From Pelagomonas calceolata (Eukaryota; Sar; Pelagophyceae; Pelagomonadales; Pelagomonadaceae), in contig CAKKNE010000005.1 of assembly GCA_918797485.1 (NCBI GenBank), positions 1,302,001 through 1,366,000 of the forward strand: 64,000 nucleotides of DNA. The letters are read 5' to 3'. The notes beneath the pieces are model-generated. The model searched no databases, was not told where the DNA came from, and saw only the letters and a program-made list of their open reading frames with translations. This document shows positions 9,013 through 18,634 of this stretch, in pieces. How positions within the stretch are numbered: the first letter of the stretch is position 1; each line of letters opens with the position of its first letter. A program made the translations under genes and the position numbers.

Positions 9013-9190
9013 GGCTCGCGTTGCTTGTGCAGCCCAGGTGTAGGACAGCTGTGTGCAGCGTCTCAGCGTTGCTTCTCGCAGCGCTCGTTGGCAGCGATGA
9101 GTTCTTAATAGCGATAGCTGCTTACGTCTTGGTCGCCGCGGCAGCTTAAGCCTGTGGCAGCCCACGCGGACGATGGCGCAAAAATTTGAG

Positions 9191-9213
9191 GCTAGCGTAA
9201 GTAAAGACACTAG
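9191..9213 (-). promoter_or_regulatory. CTAG-dyad box, copy 5
   Basis: GCTAGCGTAAG..AGACACTAG on plus; minus orientation faces the glycosyltransferase, whose ATG is 179 bp away. The plus-strand MYND gene starts 63 bp on the other side, so it may serve both. Confidence 0.6.
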
Positions 9214-9275
9214 GAATCACTGCCGGTGGTCAAAGGAGACCCGAAACAGGTCCGCGGGCTGCCCTACTCACAGCA

Positions 9276-10481
9276 ATGATCCTCACGCAGTGCGCCGTCT
9301 GCGCCACCGAGCTCGGGCTAACCTTGGGGAAGAAATGCGGCCGCTGCAGCACGCGCTACTGCGGCGCCGAGTGCCAGGTGCAGCACTGGAAAGAGGGCGG
9401 CCACGACCAGCTCTGCAAGAAATTAAAAAAAGCAGGCGGCGCCGAGCAGTACAACGCAAATACGAAATACACGGAGGCCGTCGCGGTCGCGGCAGAGAAG
9501 TGCGCGGAAGACACAAAGGGCCAGACGTGCTACATCTGCACGCAGGCGCTCCACTGGAAAACAAAGGAGGGCCTCGTGCGCGGGTGTTCGTGCCGCGGGA
9601 CGGCAGGCTTCGCGCACGTGTCATGTCTTGCGGAGCAGGCGAAGATTTTGCTCGCGGAGGCCGAGGAGAACAATTTGGGAGAGAAAGTGCTCTATGAGCG
9701 GTGGCGGCGGTGGCACAGGTGCAGCCTGTGCAAACAAGACTACCACGGCGTCGTGCGGTGCGCGATCGGATGGGCGTGCTGGAAGACGTACGTGGGGCGG
9801 CCTGAGGTGGACTCGTTTATGGCTCGGATGAGTGCGATGAGATGCCTCGGGATGGGTTTATCGGCCGGTGGGCACCACGCAGACGCGGTGTCCGTACAAG
9901 AGGCTGAGTTTTCTTCGCTGCAGCGCCTTGGTGTACCGGAAGACGACATACTCGTGTCGCAGGGCAATCTTGCGATCGCGTATGAGAGGAATGGTCGGCC
10001 TGAAGATTGCCTACGCACCTGGCAGGACATATACTCCAGACGTTTGGAGCTCTTTGGCGAGGAAAATGAATTGACCCTCCAAACAGCCAACAACTATGCG
10101 TGGGGTCTTTGTGGCCTAGAGCGCTTCGAAGAAGCCAAGGCACTGTTGCGCAAACCGATGCGCGTGGCACGCCGTGTTCTCGGAGAGAATCATGAAGTCA
10201 CGCTGACGTTGAAGAAGGTTTACGCGGGGTCGCTTTGCAACGACCCCGACGCCACGCTCGAGGATCTCCGCGAGGCCGTGACGACGCTCGAGGACACCAC
10301 ACGGATTTCGCGGCGCGTTTTTGGCGCCTCACACCCGAGCACAACGGGACACGAGGAATCCCTGCAAGAGGCGCAGGCACTACTGCGCGTCCGCGAAGCC
10401 AAGCTCGAAGGCGACGTGAATGCACGTGTGAATGCCCTCCGCGACGCGGTCGCCGTGATGAAGGCAAGAAGAGATGCGTAA
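9276..10481 (+). CDS. MYND zinc finger + RING-CH + TPR protein
   Basis: The 401-residue product contains three modules. Residues about 6-47 form a MYND finger (CAVCATELG..CGRCSTRYCGAECQVQHW..HDQLC). Residues about 85-158 form a RING-CH-like finger (CYICTQAL..GCSCRGTAGFAHVSCL..CSLCKQDY). The remainder contains kinesin-light-chain-type tetratricopeptide repeats (LVSQGNLAIAYERNGRPEDC; LTLQTANNYAWGLCGLERFEEA). RING-CH fingers usually recruit E2 enzymes, and MYND and TPR segments bind peptides, so a ubiquitin-ligase adaptor role is inferred. There is no membrane span, unlike most RING-CH (MARCH) ligases. It converges with XPB at 15 bp. Confidence 0.83.
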   Translation: MILTQCAVCATELGLTLGKKCGRCSTRYCGAECQVQHWKEGGHDQLCKKLKKAGGAEQYNANTKYTEAVAVAAEKCAEDTKGQTCYICTQALHWKTKEGLVRGCSCRGTAGFAHVSCLAEQAKILLAEAEENNLGEKVLYERWRRWHRCSLCKQDYHGVVRCAIGWACWKTYVGRPEVDSFMARMSAMRCLGMGLSAGGHHADAVSVQEAEFSSLQRLGVPEDDILVSQGNLAIAYERNGRPEDCLRTWQDIYSRRLELFGEENELTLQTANNYAWGLCGLERFEEAKALLRKPMRVARRVLGENHEVTLTLKKVYAGSLCNDPDATLEDLREAVTTLEDTTRISRRVFGASHPSTTGHEESLQEAQALLRVREAKLEGDVNARVNALRDAVAVMKARRDA

Positions 10482-10496
10482 GCTTACCAATACAAT

Positions 10497-12761
10497 TTAC
10501 TTCCTCCCGCGAAACAGCTTGTGCCGCTTCGGCTTTTGCTTCGGCGCGTCGGTAGACCCGTACTCGAGGTAGCGCACGCCGTCGCCCCCCGCCATCGACG
10601 CGAGCGAGACTTGCGTCCGCCGCGGCGCGATGTCGTCCTTGGCAGCTTTCGCCAACGCCTTCTCCTCTTCCGCTTCTTCCTTCAGAGCGTCGGCGTTCAG
10701 GACCTGATTCAATAAATCAATTTCATCTTGTTCTGACGCGAGGGCCGACAGCGTCGGCTGCGGCAGGTCCGTCACGACCTTGAACGTGTAGCCCTGGTCC
10801 ACCAAGTATTGTTGGCGTTTCGTGGAGTAGAACATCTCCGTCGTGTCCGTACTTACGAGAGTGTAGAAGAAGGCGTTAAATCCACCACCTTCGGCCGACG
10901 CCTTCGGCCGCAAGATACGGCCTAGCCGCTGGGCCTCCTGGCGTCTAGAACCGAAGTGCGACGACACTTGCACAATCACATTCGCTTCTGGTAAGTCGAT
11001 AGCGACGTCCCCGACTTTCGACAGGCATACCGTATTGACCAAGGGGTTAAATCTGAAAGAACCAAGGACAGCCTGCCTCTCGGACTCTTTCGTGGCACCG
11101 TAGATGGCCGGTCGCTCCAGCGCTCGCGCATAAGCTAATAAAGCAAAGACGTCGTCCGAAAAAACAATGACCTTGTCGCCCCGTTTCTCGTGGAAATGGA
11201 CAAGGTACTCGCAGGCTCTGAACTTCGTCGGGTTCAGCACGTACAGCAACCGCCGCGTCCGCCCCGCGCCACTTACAACAATACCGCTCTCCTTGTTCCC
11301 TAGGCCCGCCCCGCCATGTCTCAGATACTCGCGATAAAACGCAGCAGTCATGGGACACCAGACTTCGACGCACTGGACGTTCGCGAGGTGCCCCGCATGC
11401 GTCAGGTCCATCCAGTTCGCCTCGTAGAGCTTGGGGCCAATTAAAAAATTCAGGTCCGTGATGAGGTCGTCTTCTCGGACGAGCGTCGCCGTTAGTCCTA
11501 GTTTGCAGTGGGCGTTGCAGGACGATAACACTTTGCGGAACATCTGGGCGGGTACTACATGCACTTCATCTAGTAACATGAGGCCCCACTCGCGCTCGCG
11601 CACCTGCTTGATCAACTCCTCACCCCGCACCGATCGCTTCCCGGAGAACGTGACCATGTGGTAGGTCGTTATTAAAACGCCGCACTCCGGGTGCAGGTCC
11701 TCTTTGACTTCTGCCGTGAAGAGCGAGACCCTAGATGCCGGTAGGGTGGTCCAAAGAGCAAATTGGGCCTTCCATTGTGATACTGCCGTGGCGTTCGTAC
11801 ATAGTACTAAGACGGATCGTTTCACCGTAGAAGCTGCCACGATCGCTGTTAACGTTTTACCAGCCCCACAAGGCAGGACGATGATCCCTGAACGAGCGCG
11901 ACCGTTGCCGAACATTTTTGACAGAGACTTCTCTTGGTAATTTCGGATTTTTGTGGAAGGCCGTAGATCAATGGGCAATGTAGCCGTAGAAGGATCTCTC
12001 CGGAAATCATACTCCTCGGCCAGGGGAAAGTCCAAGTCTTGGGACGCGTACTTCTTCACGTCTTGCGCGGTCCCCTGCTTCAACCGGAACGAATACGTCC
12101 GCAGCGCATTGATATTCTCGGAAACTTTTTCTTCTTCCTCGGAACTATCCCCGTCGATGTCAATGTCGAGATAAGCTCGATTCGCCTGGATCTCCTGCTG
12201 GGCCGTGCCGACCTCGAATCTATCGCCGTCCTCCGGGAGCTCATCCCTACAATTCCGGATGGGTCTATGTGCTAACAGTTCTCGCAACGCCGCCGCGTCG
12301 CCGCTTTCCACGTGGTGGCGGTTGTCCCTCAGCACTAATTTGGCCCGGCCGAAATTTTTCGTGCACTGCAGGATGTACTTTTTTACGTCTTCTGGTAGCT
12401 TCACCTTCGAGAGCTTATCGAGTACGTCACAGATGCTCGCTGGGGTTATTCCTACAGCTACCGCGGCGTACAGGCTATGTGGAGTGAGCTTGTACTGGTG
12501 GACGTGCTCCGGTCGCGCCACCGGTTCTGCGACAGCAACCAAGAAGTCGTAGGCGGCCGCGTATAGTGACGACGAGGCTTCTAAGAAGACGGCGCCGTCG
12601 GGACAGACCCACAACGGTCGTTGCGCGTGGTCCGCCTTGAGGGGTAAGGACGAGAAGTCCCGTATACCAACCTCCTCCTCGTCGTCCTCGTTCCTCTTTT
12701 GTAATTCGCGGAAGCGCTGCTTGGCGCGGCTCGCGACGTCGCCCTTCTTGGACTCCGCCAT
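10497..12761 (-). CDS. XPB: TFIIH helicase XPB/ERCC3/Rad25
   Basis: The 754-residue product is the 3'-5' DNA translocase of TFIIH, acting in promoter opening and nucleotide-excision repair. The start is the Met in MAESKKGDVA; the upstream extension lacks support. Seen in order: a N-terminal XPB domain (WVCPDGAVFLEASSSLY), Walker A PCGAGKT at 297-303, DEVH box at 398-401, TAT motif at 424-426, the XPB-specific RED motif at 429-431, and helicase motif VI QRLGRILRPK. Length is close to the usual family length. No intron is needed. A dyad box lies 211 bp upstream, in opposite orientation to the gene. Confidence 0.95.
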   Translation of the reverse strand: MAESKKGDVASRAKQRFRELQKRNEDDEEEVGIRDFSSLPLKADHAQRPLWVCPDGAVFLEASSSLYAAAYDFLVAVAEPVARPEHVHQYKLTPHSLYAAVAVGITPASICDVLDKLSKVKLPEDVKKYILQCTKNFGRAKLVLRDNRHHVESGDAAALRELLAHRPIRNCRDELPEDGDRFEVGTAQQEIQANRAYLDIDIDGDSSEEEEKVSENINALRTYSFRLKQGTAQDVKKYASQDLDFPLAEEYDFRRDPSTATLPIDLRPSTKIRNYQEKSLSKMFGNGRARSGIIVLPCGAGKTLTAIVAASTVKRSVLVLCTNATAVSQWKAQFALWTTLPASRVSLFTAEVKEDLHPECGVLITTYHMVTFSGKRSVRGEELIKQVREREWGLMLLDEVHVVPAQMFRKVLSSCNAHCKLGLTATLVREDDLITDLNFLIGPKLYEANWMDLTHAGHLANVQCVEVWCPMTAAFYREYLRHGGAGLGNKESGIVVSGAGRTRRLLYVLNPTKFRACEYLVHFHEKRGDKVIVFSDDVFALLAYARALERPAIYGATKESERQAVLGSFRFNPLVNTVCLSKVGDVAIDLPEANVIVQVSSHFGSRRQEAQRLGRILRPKASAEGGGFNAFFYTLVSTDTTEMFYSTKRQQYLVDQGYTFKVVTDLPQPTLSALASEQDEIDLLNQVLNADALKEEAEEEKALAKAAKDDIAPRRTQVSLASMAGGDGVRYLEYGSTDAPKQKPKRHKLFRGRK

Positions 12762-13196
12762 GGGGCTGGCGGGCGCGCGGCGGCGGCGTGCGGCGACTGC
12801 TGGCCAGTGAGTGCTGCTTGGCAGTGAGTGGTGGTTACGTTGCGGGGCACAGCGGAGGCCGCAGCGATGACAGTGGTTGCAGCGCGGCAGCGCGGCTAGC
12901 AAGTGCCACACGCTGCGAATTAAGCACGCAACCGCTCGACGCGCGCCGCTTGCGCCGCTCCCTGGAGCTTTCTAGTGTCTTACAGCCGCTAGCTGCGGCA
13001 GTGGAGGACGGCGGGTTTACGTTGAGCTAGTGTCTCGGGTGGTTTCGATGTTACGATGCTACACGATGCGATGTTCAAAAAAAGGAGTATGTGTCTTCCG
13101 ATGTCGATCGGCCGGGGCGCCATGCGAGTCCGCGTTTGCACGCGACCCGACGGAGCGCGGTCAGGGAGAGATAAGCGAGAGAGGAGGGGAATTTCA
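12762..13196. other. XPB upstream region
   Basis: 435 bp between the XPB start and the stop of the next minus-strand gene. No coding frame is credible. It contains a dyad box at 12972-12993 and an A-run (about 13077-13083). Confidence 0.5.
12972..12993 (+). promoter_or_regulatory. CTAG-dyad box, copy 6
   Basis: CTAGTGTCTTACAGCCGCTAGC, close to the consensus with no extra spacer. It lies 211 bp upstream of XPB, which is on minus, so this copy is reversed relative to its presumed gene. Confidence 0.65.
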
Positions 13197-14507
13197 TCAC
13201 GGCATGAGCTCCACGGCCATGTCGATGGGCACGAGGCGCGCGCCGAGGTCGTTGACGTTGTGGGCGCCGGGCGCGCGCGGGAGGCCGCCCCCGGCCTCGG
13301 ACCGCACCACCAATAATCGACAGAAGCCGACCCACGCTTCGTAGGACAGGCGCTTGTCCCAGGTCGCGCCCATGGCGTAGAGCTTGCGCAACGCGCTCGC
13401 CGCGAGCCGCTTCGCTTTGCGGAACCGCTGGTTGCGGAAGTGCAGCTGCGCGGCCAACGCGTCGACCTCGCCGATGTGGGGGTTCAGGGCCGCGGCCTCG
13501 GTAAGCATGGCGCCTGCTTGTGCGTCGCTCAGCTCGGTGCGGTTCTGCACGACGGCCCAGTACAGGTCCCTCGCGCGTTCCTCGTCCCGAGACGTCAGCG
13601 TCGCCGTGCACGAATCAAAAATGGGCGGCACGACTTCCAAGAAATCCTTCACGGCGCGACACGCCGCGGCCATCCAGAACAGGCAGACCTCGGGCCGCCC
13701 GGCGCCCGGGAAGAGTGGCGTGTCCAGCGGGTCGACCATGTGGTGGTCGCGCCAGCCGTTCACCTCCAGCGTCTGGTCCAGATAGTCCGCGAGCGTGATT
13801 ACGATGAGTTCGGCGACGACCGTCGCGTCTAGCTCGACGTCGGGGCCGAGGCGCGACCGCGCCAGGACGGGACCCGCCAAATCCTCGGCATCGATCGTCC
13901 GGTTGGCCATCATCCTACCTAGCCCGACGAACTCGTGTCTCGCCACCGTGCCAAACAGATGCACGAGCGGCTCCGCTTCCTCGCCGATCAGCGCCGCGAG
14001 CCTCGAACGCTCGGACGACAAGGCGGCGTCGAAGGCAAAAAACGAAAACAAATCACCGGAGTAGGCCGTGTGGACTAATCCAGTGCGGCACACTCGAGGA
14101 GGCTGGTCCCAGGCTTGTAATATAGCGTAGGTCGACTCGAGGTGGTTCGCGAAGGTATCTCTGGCATGCGGAAACTCGACGAAGGCCGGCTTGCTGCGTA
14201 TCCGTCGGATCGCCTCCGTTGCTCCAGGATCGCGGCGCTCCCAGTCCCTATATAAAACCGTCCGGATGCGCTCGGGCATGGCGGGCCGGTCCGCATCAAA
14301 AAGTTCCTTGGCGAGCGGCTTCGGCGCGGGCACGAACTCGACGGCGACGGCTCCGGCCGCCGGCAGTTCATTGTTCGAAACGACGCCGCGGCCGGAAGTC
14401 CACGACGCCGTCACCCAGGCGTGGAGCCGCTCCGCCTCGAGCGGACCGCCGCGGCAGCCCGCCAGGACGCAGGCGGCGACGGCAGCCCCGGCCGTCCAAC
14501 GTCCCAT
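13197..14507 (-). CDS. DUF6817/HD-like protein with signal anchor and TPR-like tail
   Basis: The 436-residue product starts at MGRWTAGAAVAACVLAGC, a short hydrophobic signal; an upstream Met at 14615 would add 36 residues. The central domain has FPHARDTFANHLESTYAIL followed by GLVHTAYSGDLFSFFAF, the His-rich pattern of DUF6817 proteins, which looks like a degenerate HD-type metal site. Enzyme activity is unknown. The last 130 residues (AGAMLTEAAALNPHIGEVDALAAQ, then FRKAKRLAASALRKL) look like TPR-type helical pairs. I call family membership with moderate confidence and give no substrate. Confidence 0.6.
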   Translation of the reverse strand: MGRWTAGAAVAACVLAGCRGGPLEAERLHAWVTASWTSGRGVVSNNELPAAGAVAVEFVPAPKPLAKELFDADRPAMPERIRTVLYRDWERRDPGATEAIRRIRSKPAFVEFPHARDTFANHLESTYAILQAWDQPPRVCRTGLVHTAYSGDLFSFFAFDAALSSERSRLAALIGEEAEPLVHLFGTVARHEFVGLGRMMANRTIDAEDLAGPVLARSRLGPDVELDATVVAELIVITLADYLDQTLEVNGWRDHHMVDPLDTPLFPGAGRPEVCLFWMAAACRAVKDFLEVVPPIFDSCTATLTSRDEERARDLYWAVVQNRTELSDAQAGAMLTEAAALNPHIGEVDALAAQLHFRNQRFRKAKRLAASALRKLYAMGATWDKRLSYEAWVGFCRLLVVRSEAGGGLPRAPGAHNVNDLGARLVPIDMAVELMP

Positions 14508-14836
14508 GGGAAGAAAGCAGCTGCCCCCGGGCAGCGATCGTTTTTTCAAACCCTTGAGGGCGCGGGGCAGCCGGAAAGCATGCTGCAGGAGGTTGCAGCT
14601 GTCGCTACGGTGCATGGTTGCAGCTGTCGCTACGGTGCATCGCCCATTACTGCGGGGAGCGCATTGCACGCGTTCCAAATATCCCTCGCCGCTCGAATTG
14701 GGAGCAGCCACATCAGTGGCAGCAGTGTACTAGGATTGTACTAGGATTGTCGACTCCACACGGGCGAACGTTGCACGTGGGAAGGGGCCGACGCGCGGTA
14801 CTTCATGGAGGCGAATGAACCTTAGGCAAAACGACC
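14508..14836. other. Intergenic region with 25-bp tandem repeat
   Basis: Between the DUF6817-like start and the stop of the EML-like gene. It contains an exact 25-bp tandem duplication at 14591-14640 and a shorter tandem GTACTAGGATT motif around 14727-14750. No full dyad box is seen. Confidence 0.5.
14591..14640. repeat. Two exact copies of a 25-bp unit in tandem
   Basis: The unit starts GGTTGCAGCTGTCGCTACGG and ends TGCAT; both copies are identical. It lies just upstream of the chosen start of the DUF6817-like gene and spans the alternative upstream ATG at 14615. Confidence 0.85.
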
Positions 14837-17800
14837 TCAGGCCAGCGGCCGCGCCCGCCGCAGGATGTCCGTAGTAGAGGTAATATCGCAGCCCTCGTGC
14901 CACGCCGGTCGCGCCGCCGGCGGCCGCTCGATGTACTCGCCGTCCACCTCCTCATCTCCGCCATCAATGACCTTCCACAAGAGGACAGCCGCGTCGCGGC
15001 CGCCGCACGACGCCGCCATGGTCTGCGAGGCCAGAAATCCAACGCCCAGGCAATGCGACGAGTGGCCTAAATAGGCGCGGTGCGCCGCGAACCGACACGC
15101 CACGGGCGCGTTGAAGAGCCGCACGTGACCAGAATCGTCGGCCACGATCACTAGCCCTTCATCCCTCGACCGGCAGACCGCATTCACATCAGTACCATCT
15201 GAACCATCAGCATTAATGCCCATGACCGGGAATCCGAGCGTAAGCGACCAGTCCTGCCACCTTGTATCAGATTCGACACTGTCTTGCGCTCCTCGGTACC
15301 TCTTCCCCTCAGCGACGCTCCAGTACATGATTTCATACGCTCCACAAGAGGTCTGCAACAAGTCCGAGTCGAAGGACCAGTCGATATTTTTCACGTATGA
15401 ACTGTGTCCGTGCAGCTTCTTCTTGACCCGATAATTGGCCGAGGCGTCCATCAAATATATGGCGTTGTCATGCGAACCGATGGCTAGTACGCGACCGGAC
15501 GGGGAGTATTTGGCACAGGAGATCGCTTCGTCGTCGCACCGTTTTCCCGGGGAACATCGTTTTTCGAGAGAAGGAAAGGCGAAGATCTCGACCTCGCCAT
15601 CGTTGTAGCCCACGGCCACATGTTCTTCCAAAGGCGCATGTGAATGGTGGTGGTGGTGTAGATGCTTCCGAGGTCCCCTGATAGCCACAGCGGTAGCACC
15701 CTCGCGCAGGGTCTTGACCTGCAGCGGAATCGGCTTCGTCGCGTCCCACAGGATGAGCAAACAGTCCAGCCCCACAGTAGCGAAGATGGGTTCCTTATTG
15801 TGCATGGCGATGCCCTGGACCGAGTTGTGGTGGCCGGCGACGTGGAGCTCCGACTTCGGCTTCTTGCCCCTGCCGTCGGGCAGGTCGACCACTAACACCT
15901 GGGCGAAGCCCGTACCGACAACAACATGGTTGTCGTCTTGGGGGTGTAGTAGTAGATCTACTACTCCAGTAAAACCCGAGGCGCGCTGCGATTCAAAGCC
16001 TGACAGCATCTCGTGCTGCTTGTGCTGCTTCCGGACGGGCGGCTTCCTCACCAACCCGTTGCTGCCGATGTTCGCCGCTGTCGATGACGTGGGGAAGGCG
16101 TTCTCCACATCCCTCATGGCGCCCGACCTCTTGCCGACGTCGTGCGGGCTTACCGGTCGGAACTCGTTGCACATTTCATACCTTCCCTTGTCTAAGCGCC
16201 ACCGCTTCACGAGGCCGTCGCCGCCGCCCGTGAAGAGGTGGCCCCTCGCGTGCACCAGGGCTCTACAAGGCTTAGCTTCTTGGTGCGCTTGGAACGCGTG
16301 GGCGATCTTGAAGTCGCGCCACACAAACACTCGGCCGTCAGACACGCCCGTACAAACAGCATCGTCCAGAGGCACGAAGGCGACGCAATGCGTGGCAGCC
16401 GGAGCTTTGTGCGGTCGGTAGGTAGGTAATCGCTTCGAGAACTCGTACTTGCCGTCACCCCGAGGCAGGTCGATCATCCAGAACGCTAAATGCCCCTTGC
16501 CGACAGAAACGATGACGTGGTCGTTGCCGAAGCGATGGGCGCTGTCATGGGGCGCCGCATACAACCCCGTGACGGCTGGCGGCTCGACGCCGGCCTTGCA
16601 CGGCGCGACGATGACGGCGTCGTCTCCTGTTTTATGTGCTGGTGGATTGAGTTCATACACGCGTAACGTATGTCTGTCATCACCACCCACCACAGCGACA
16701 TGAGAGGCGTCGTCGAAAAAAGCGATCGCACAGGCCATCCTACTAATGGAACCGTCGCCACCAAATCTTCTGAGTTCATGGCACGTGCTCACGTCCCAGA
16801 CACAGACGTACGGCGACATGTCCGTCGAGGCACATTGCCCCGTCGCGCCGAGCGTGCCCGTTTTATCGGTGCAGACGCACGTCGCGTCGTCCGTGTGGCC
16901 CCGAAAGACCTTTTGAGTCTTCTCGCTTCCTAAATCTTGGACCACGGCACACGCCGCTGATAAGTAGACTATGCTGGGTTTGCCGCGCGGCTTGCACAGA
17001 CACAGATTCGGTCCCGGGGCGTCGGCCGTGAATCCAAAGCATCGGTCCAGCTCCAAGCCTTTTTTGGGGGGTTGCGCCGACTTCTTGACGGCTCGCGTGA
17101 GCTCGGGCTTCCGCCACCCAATGGGAGGTTGAACTAAAGTCCGCGACGTCTTGTACCTTAGTCGCAGCGCTTCCGCACAAGCCGCGGCCTCGTTGATGTC
17201 GCCCGCGTGCGGATAGGTCTTGGCGTCGGCCAGGTTCCGTTGTTTGGCCTTGCCGCGCGGGAGCGACGGCCCCGCGCCGCCGCCTTGCGTCGCCTGCCAT
17301 TTTGACTTCTTCTTGCCTTGTTTTAGCGACCGGCCCTCCTGGCCGGCGCGTTCATGCTCCCGGAATAATTTCAAAAACACCTCGGGGTCGCCGCCATTAC
17401 ACAAGTCCCACAGTCGTCTCGCGTCGCGATCGTGGAGCAGATCCTGGCCGGGCGTGCGGAAGACGGCCAGAGCGTCATACAATTGTGTTGGTGTTAATTT
17501 ATGTTGATCCGATTGGCGGTGCTGCTCCATGGCCTCTCGTAGTTTCCTTTGACCAAGTGCTCGCAACAACGCCTCGGCTCGCGCCGGCAACCTTTGTTGC
17601 GGAGGCAATCTCGCATGGGCCTCGGTAGCCAAAGCCGCGACGCGTCCAGATAGCTTCGCGAGGAAGTTGTCCAAGCGAGCATCAAAACCCTCCGGTCCCG
17701 GCGGCGCCCGCGTTCCGGGCGAATAGAGCGGACTCTTGGGCGACGACACGAGATCCCGAGAACGGCGCATCTCCGTGACCTGATCTCTCGAAGCACCGAG

Positions 17801-18175
17801 CCAGTCCTCCTCGTCCTCTGTTGAGTCTACGATGATCTGAGGTGTGGGGTCCGTCCGCGCCTCGGGTAAAGCCTCGCCGCGCGACAACGCGTTCAGCGCT
17901 CCTTGCATCTCCTTGATCGACACAGAACCGGATCCATCGTTATCAAACCGGTCCGCCAAGGCCTCGAGCTCCTTGTCGGGTACGCCGGGCAGCTGGCCCT
18001 GGAGGGCCTTCACGAGCCTCTCGTTTTTCAGTTCATCCTGGCCGTCGGCATGATTCCGCAGAAATCTTCCGATCGTAACGGCTAACGGCCCACCTCTCCC
18101 TTCGAGCTTGTGGATGAGTTGGTTCCCCAACTCGGCTAGTCGGCGCTCCTCGACCCTGCCAAAGTAGGCGGCCAT
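14837..18175 (-). CDS. EF-hand + WD40 protein, EML-like
   Basis: The 1112-residue product starts at MAAYFGRVEE; the in-frame upstream extension is promoter. An EF-hand calcium loop occupies residues 78-89 (DNDGSGSVSIKE). It is followed by a second helical EF-like region without a clear loop, a Lys-rich linker and many WD40 repeats over roughly residues 380-1110 (for example GHTDDATCVCTDKTGT; GHSSYVKNIDWSFDSDLL). Repeat style (FGSND/CVWDVST plus late SCAKYSPSGRVLAIGSHD) matches echinoderm microtubule-associated protein-like proteins, which bind tubulin or axonemes. Microtubule or flagellar association is inference from family. It contains a short His run (HLHHHHHSH) in a WD loop. Confidence 0.78.
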   Translation of the reverse strand: MAAYFGRVEERRLAELGNQLIHKLEGRGGPLAVTIGRFLRNHADGQDELKNERLVKALQGQLPGVPDKELEALADRFDNDGSGSVSIKEMQGALNALSRGEALPEARTDPTPQIIVDSTEDEEDWLGASRDQVTEMRRSRDLVSSPKSPLYSPGTRAPPGPEGFDARLDNFLAKLSGRVAALATEAHARLPPQQRLPARAEALLRALGQRKLREAMEQHRQSDQHKLTPTQLYDALAVFRTPGQDLLHDRDARRLWDLCNGGDPEVFLKLFREHERAGQEGRSLKQGKKKSKWQATQGGGAGPSLPRGKAKQRNLADAKTYPHAGDINEAAACAEALRLRYKTSRTLVQPPIGWRKPELTRAVKKSAQPPKKGLELDRCFGFTADAPGPNLCLCKPRGKPSIVYLSAACAVVQDLGSEKTQKVFRGHTDDATCVCTDKTGTLGATGQCASTDMSPYVCVWDVSTCHELRRFGGDGSISRMACAIAFFDDASHVAVVGGDDRHTLRVYELNPPAHKTGDDAVIVAPCKAGVEPPAVTGLYAAPHDSAHRFGNDHVIVSVGKGHLAFWMIDLPRGDGKYEFSKRLPTYRPHKAPAATHCVAFVPLDDAVCTGVSDGRVFVWRDFKIAHAFQAHQEAKPCRALVHARGHLFTGGGDGLVKRWRLDKGRYEMCNEFRPVSPHDVGKRSGAMRDVENAFPTSSTAANIGSNGLVRKPPVRKQHKQHEMLSGFESQRASGFTGVVDLLLHPQDDNHVVVGTGFAQVLVVDLPDGRGKKPKSELHVAGHHNSVQGIAMHNKEPIFATVGLDCLLILWDATKPIPLQVKTLREGATAVAIRGPRKHLHHHHHSHAPLEEHVAVGYNDGEVEIFAFPSLEKRCSPGKRCDDEAISCAKYSPSGRVLAIGSHDNAIYLMDASANYRVKKKLHGHSSYVKNIDWSFDSDLLQTSCGAYEIMYWSVAEGKRYRGAQDSVESDTRWQDWSLTLGFPVMGINADGSDGTDVNAVCRSRDEGLVIVADDSGHVRLFNAPVACRFAAHRAYLGHSSHCLGVGFLASQTMAASCGGRDAAVLLWKVIDGGDEEVDGEYIERPPAARPAWHEGCDITSTTDILRRARPLA

Positions 18176-18634
18176 GGCGCTGGGCTGCCTCCGTTCGTTG
18201 CGCAGCGACTGCGCGCGGTCGGTGCTTTGGCTGCCGTGCGCGACCTTGATCGCTTTGGGCTCGGGCTCGTCGCGGTGCTGCACCGCGGCGCGCCCAAACT
18301 CTGGCAAACTGTCCAAAATGCAAACCCGATTTTTTCGCTCACGAACGCCAGCGGCCCAGAGAGATCCATGCCGATGCGTGCATACCGCTGCCTTGAGGTA
18401 TCGCACGGGACTGGAGCCAAGCCGAAGCAAAAACAAGCGAGACAGGGCCGGCAAATTCACGCTCGGGTGGTGCATCCGTTACGCAGTGCTGCAATAGCGC
18501 ATCGATTCGTGACGCTCGGAGCAGCAGTTGTCGCGCACCGACCTCTCAGGCCCGCCCGCCACCCCTGCGGCAAGCTGCAAGCAGCACCTCCAGCCAGCAA
18601 TACGCGAGCCGCACTCCGGCGCAACCAAGCATAA
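18176..18634. other. Divergent intergenic region
   Basis: 459 bp between the EML-like and SUZ-domain starts. Frames reading through from the EML-like gene lack an ATG and family similarity. I see no dyad box here. Confidence 0.45.

Noticed and set aside
14726-14750. Tandem GTACTAGGATT as a dyad box
   Set aside because: Direct repeat without inverted arms or the TGTCTTAC core.
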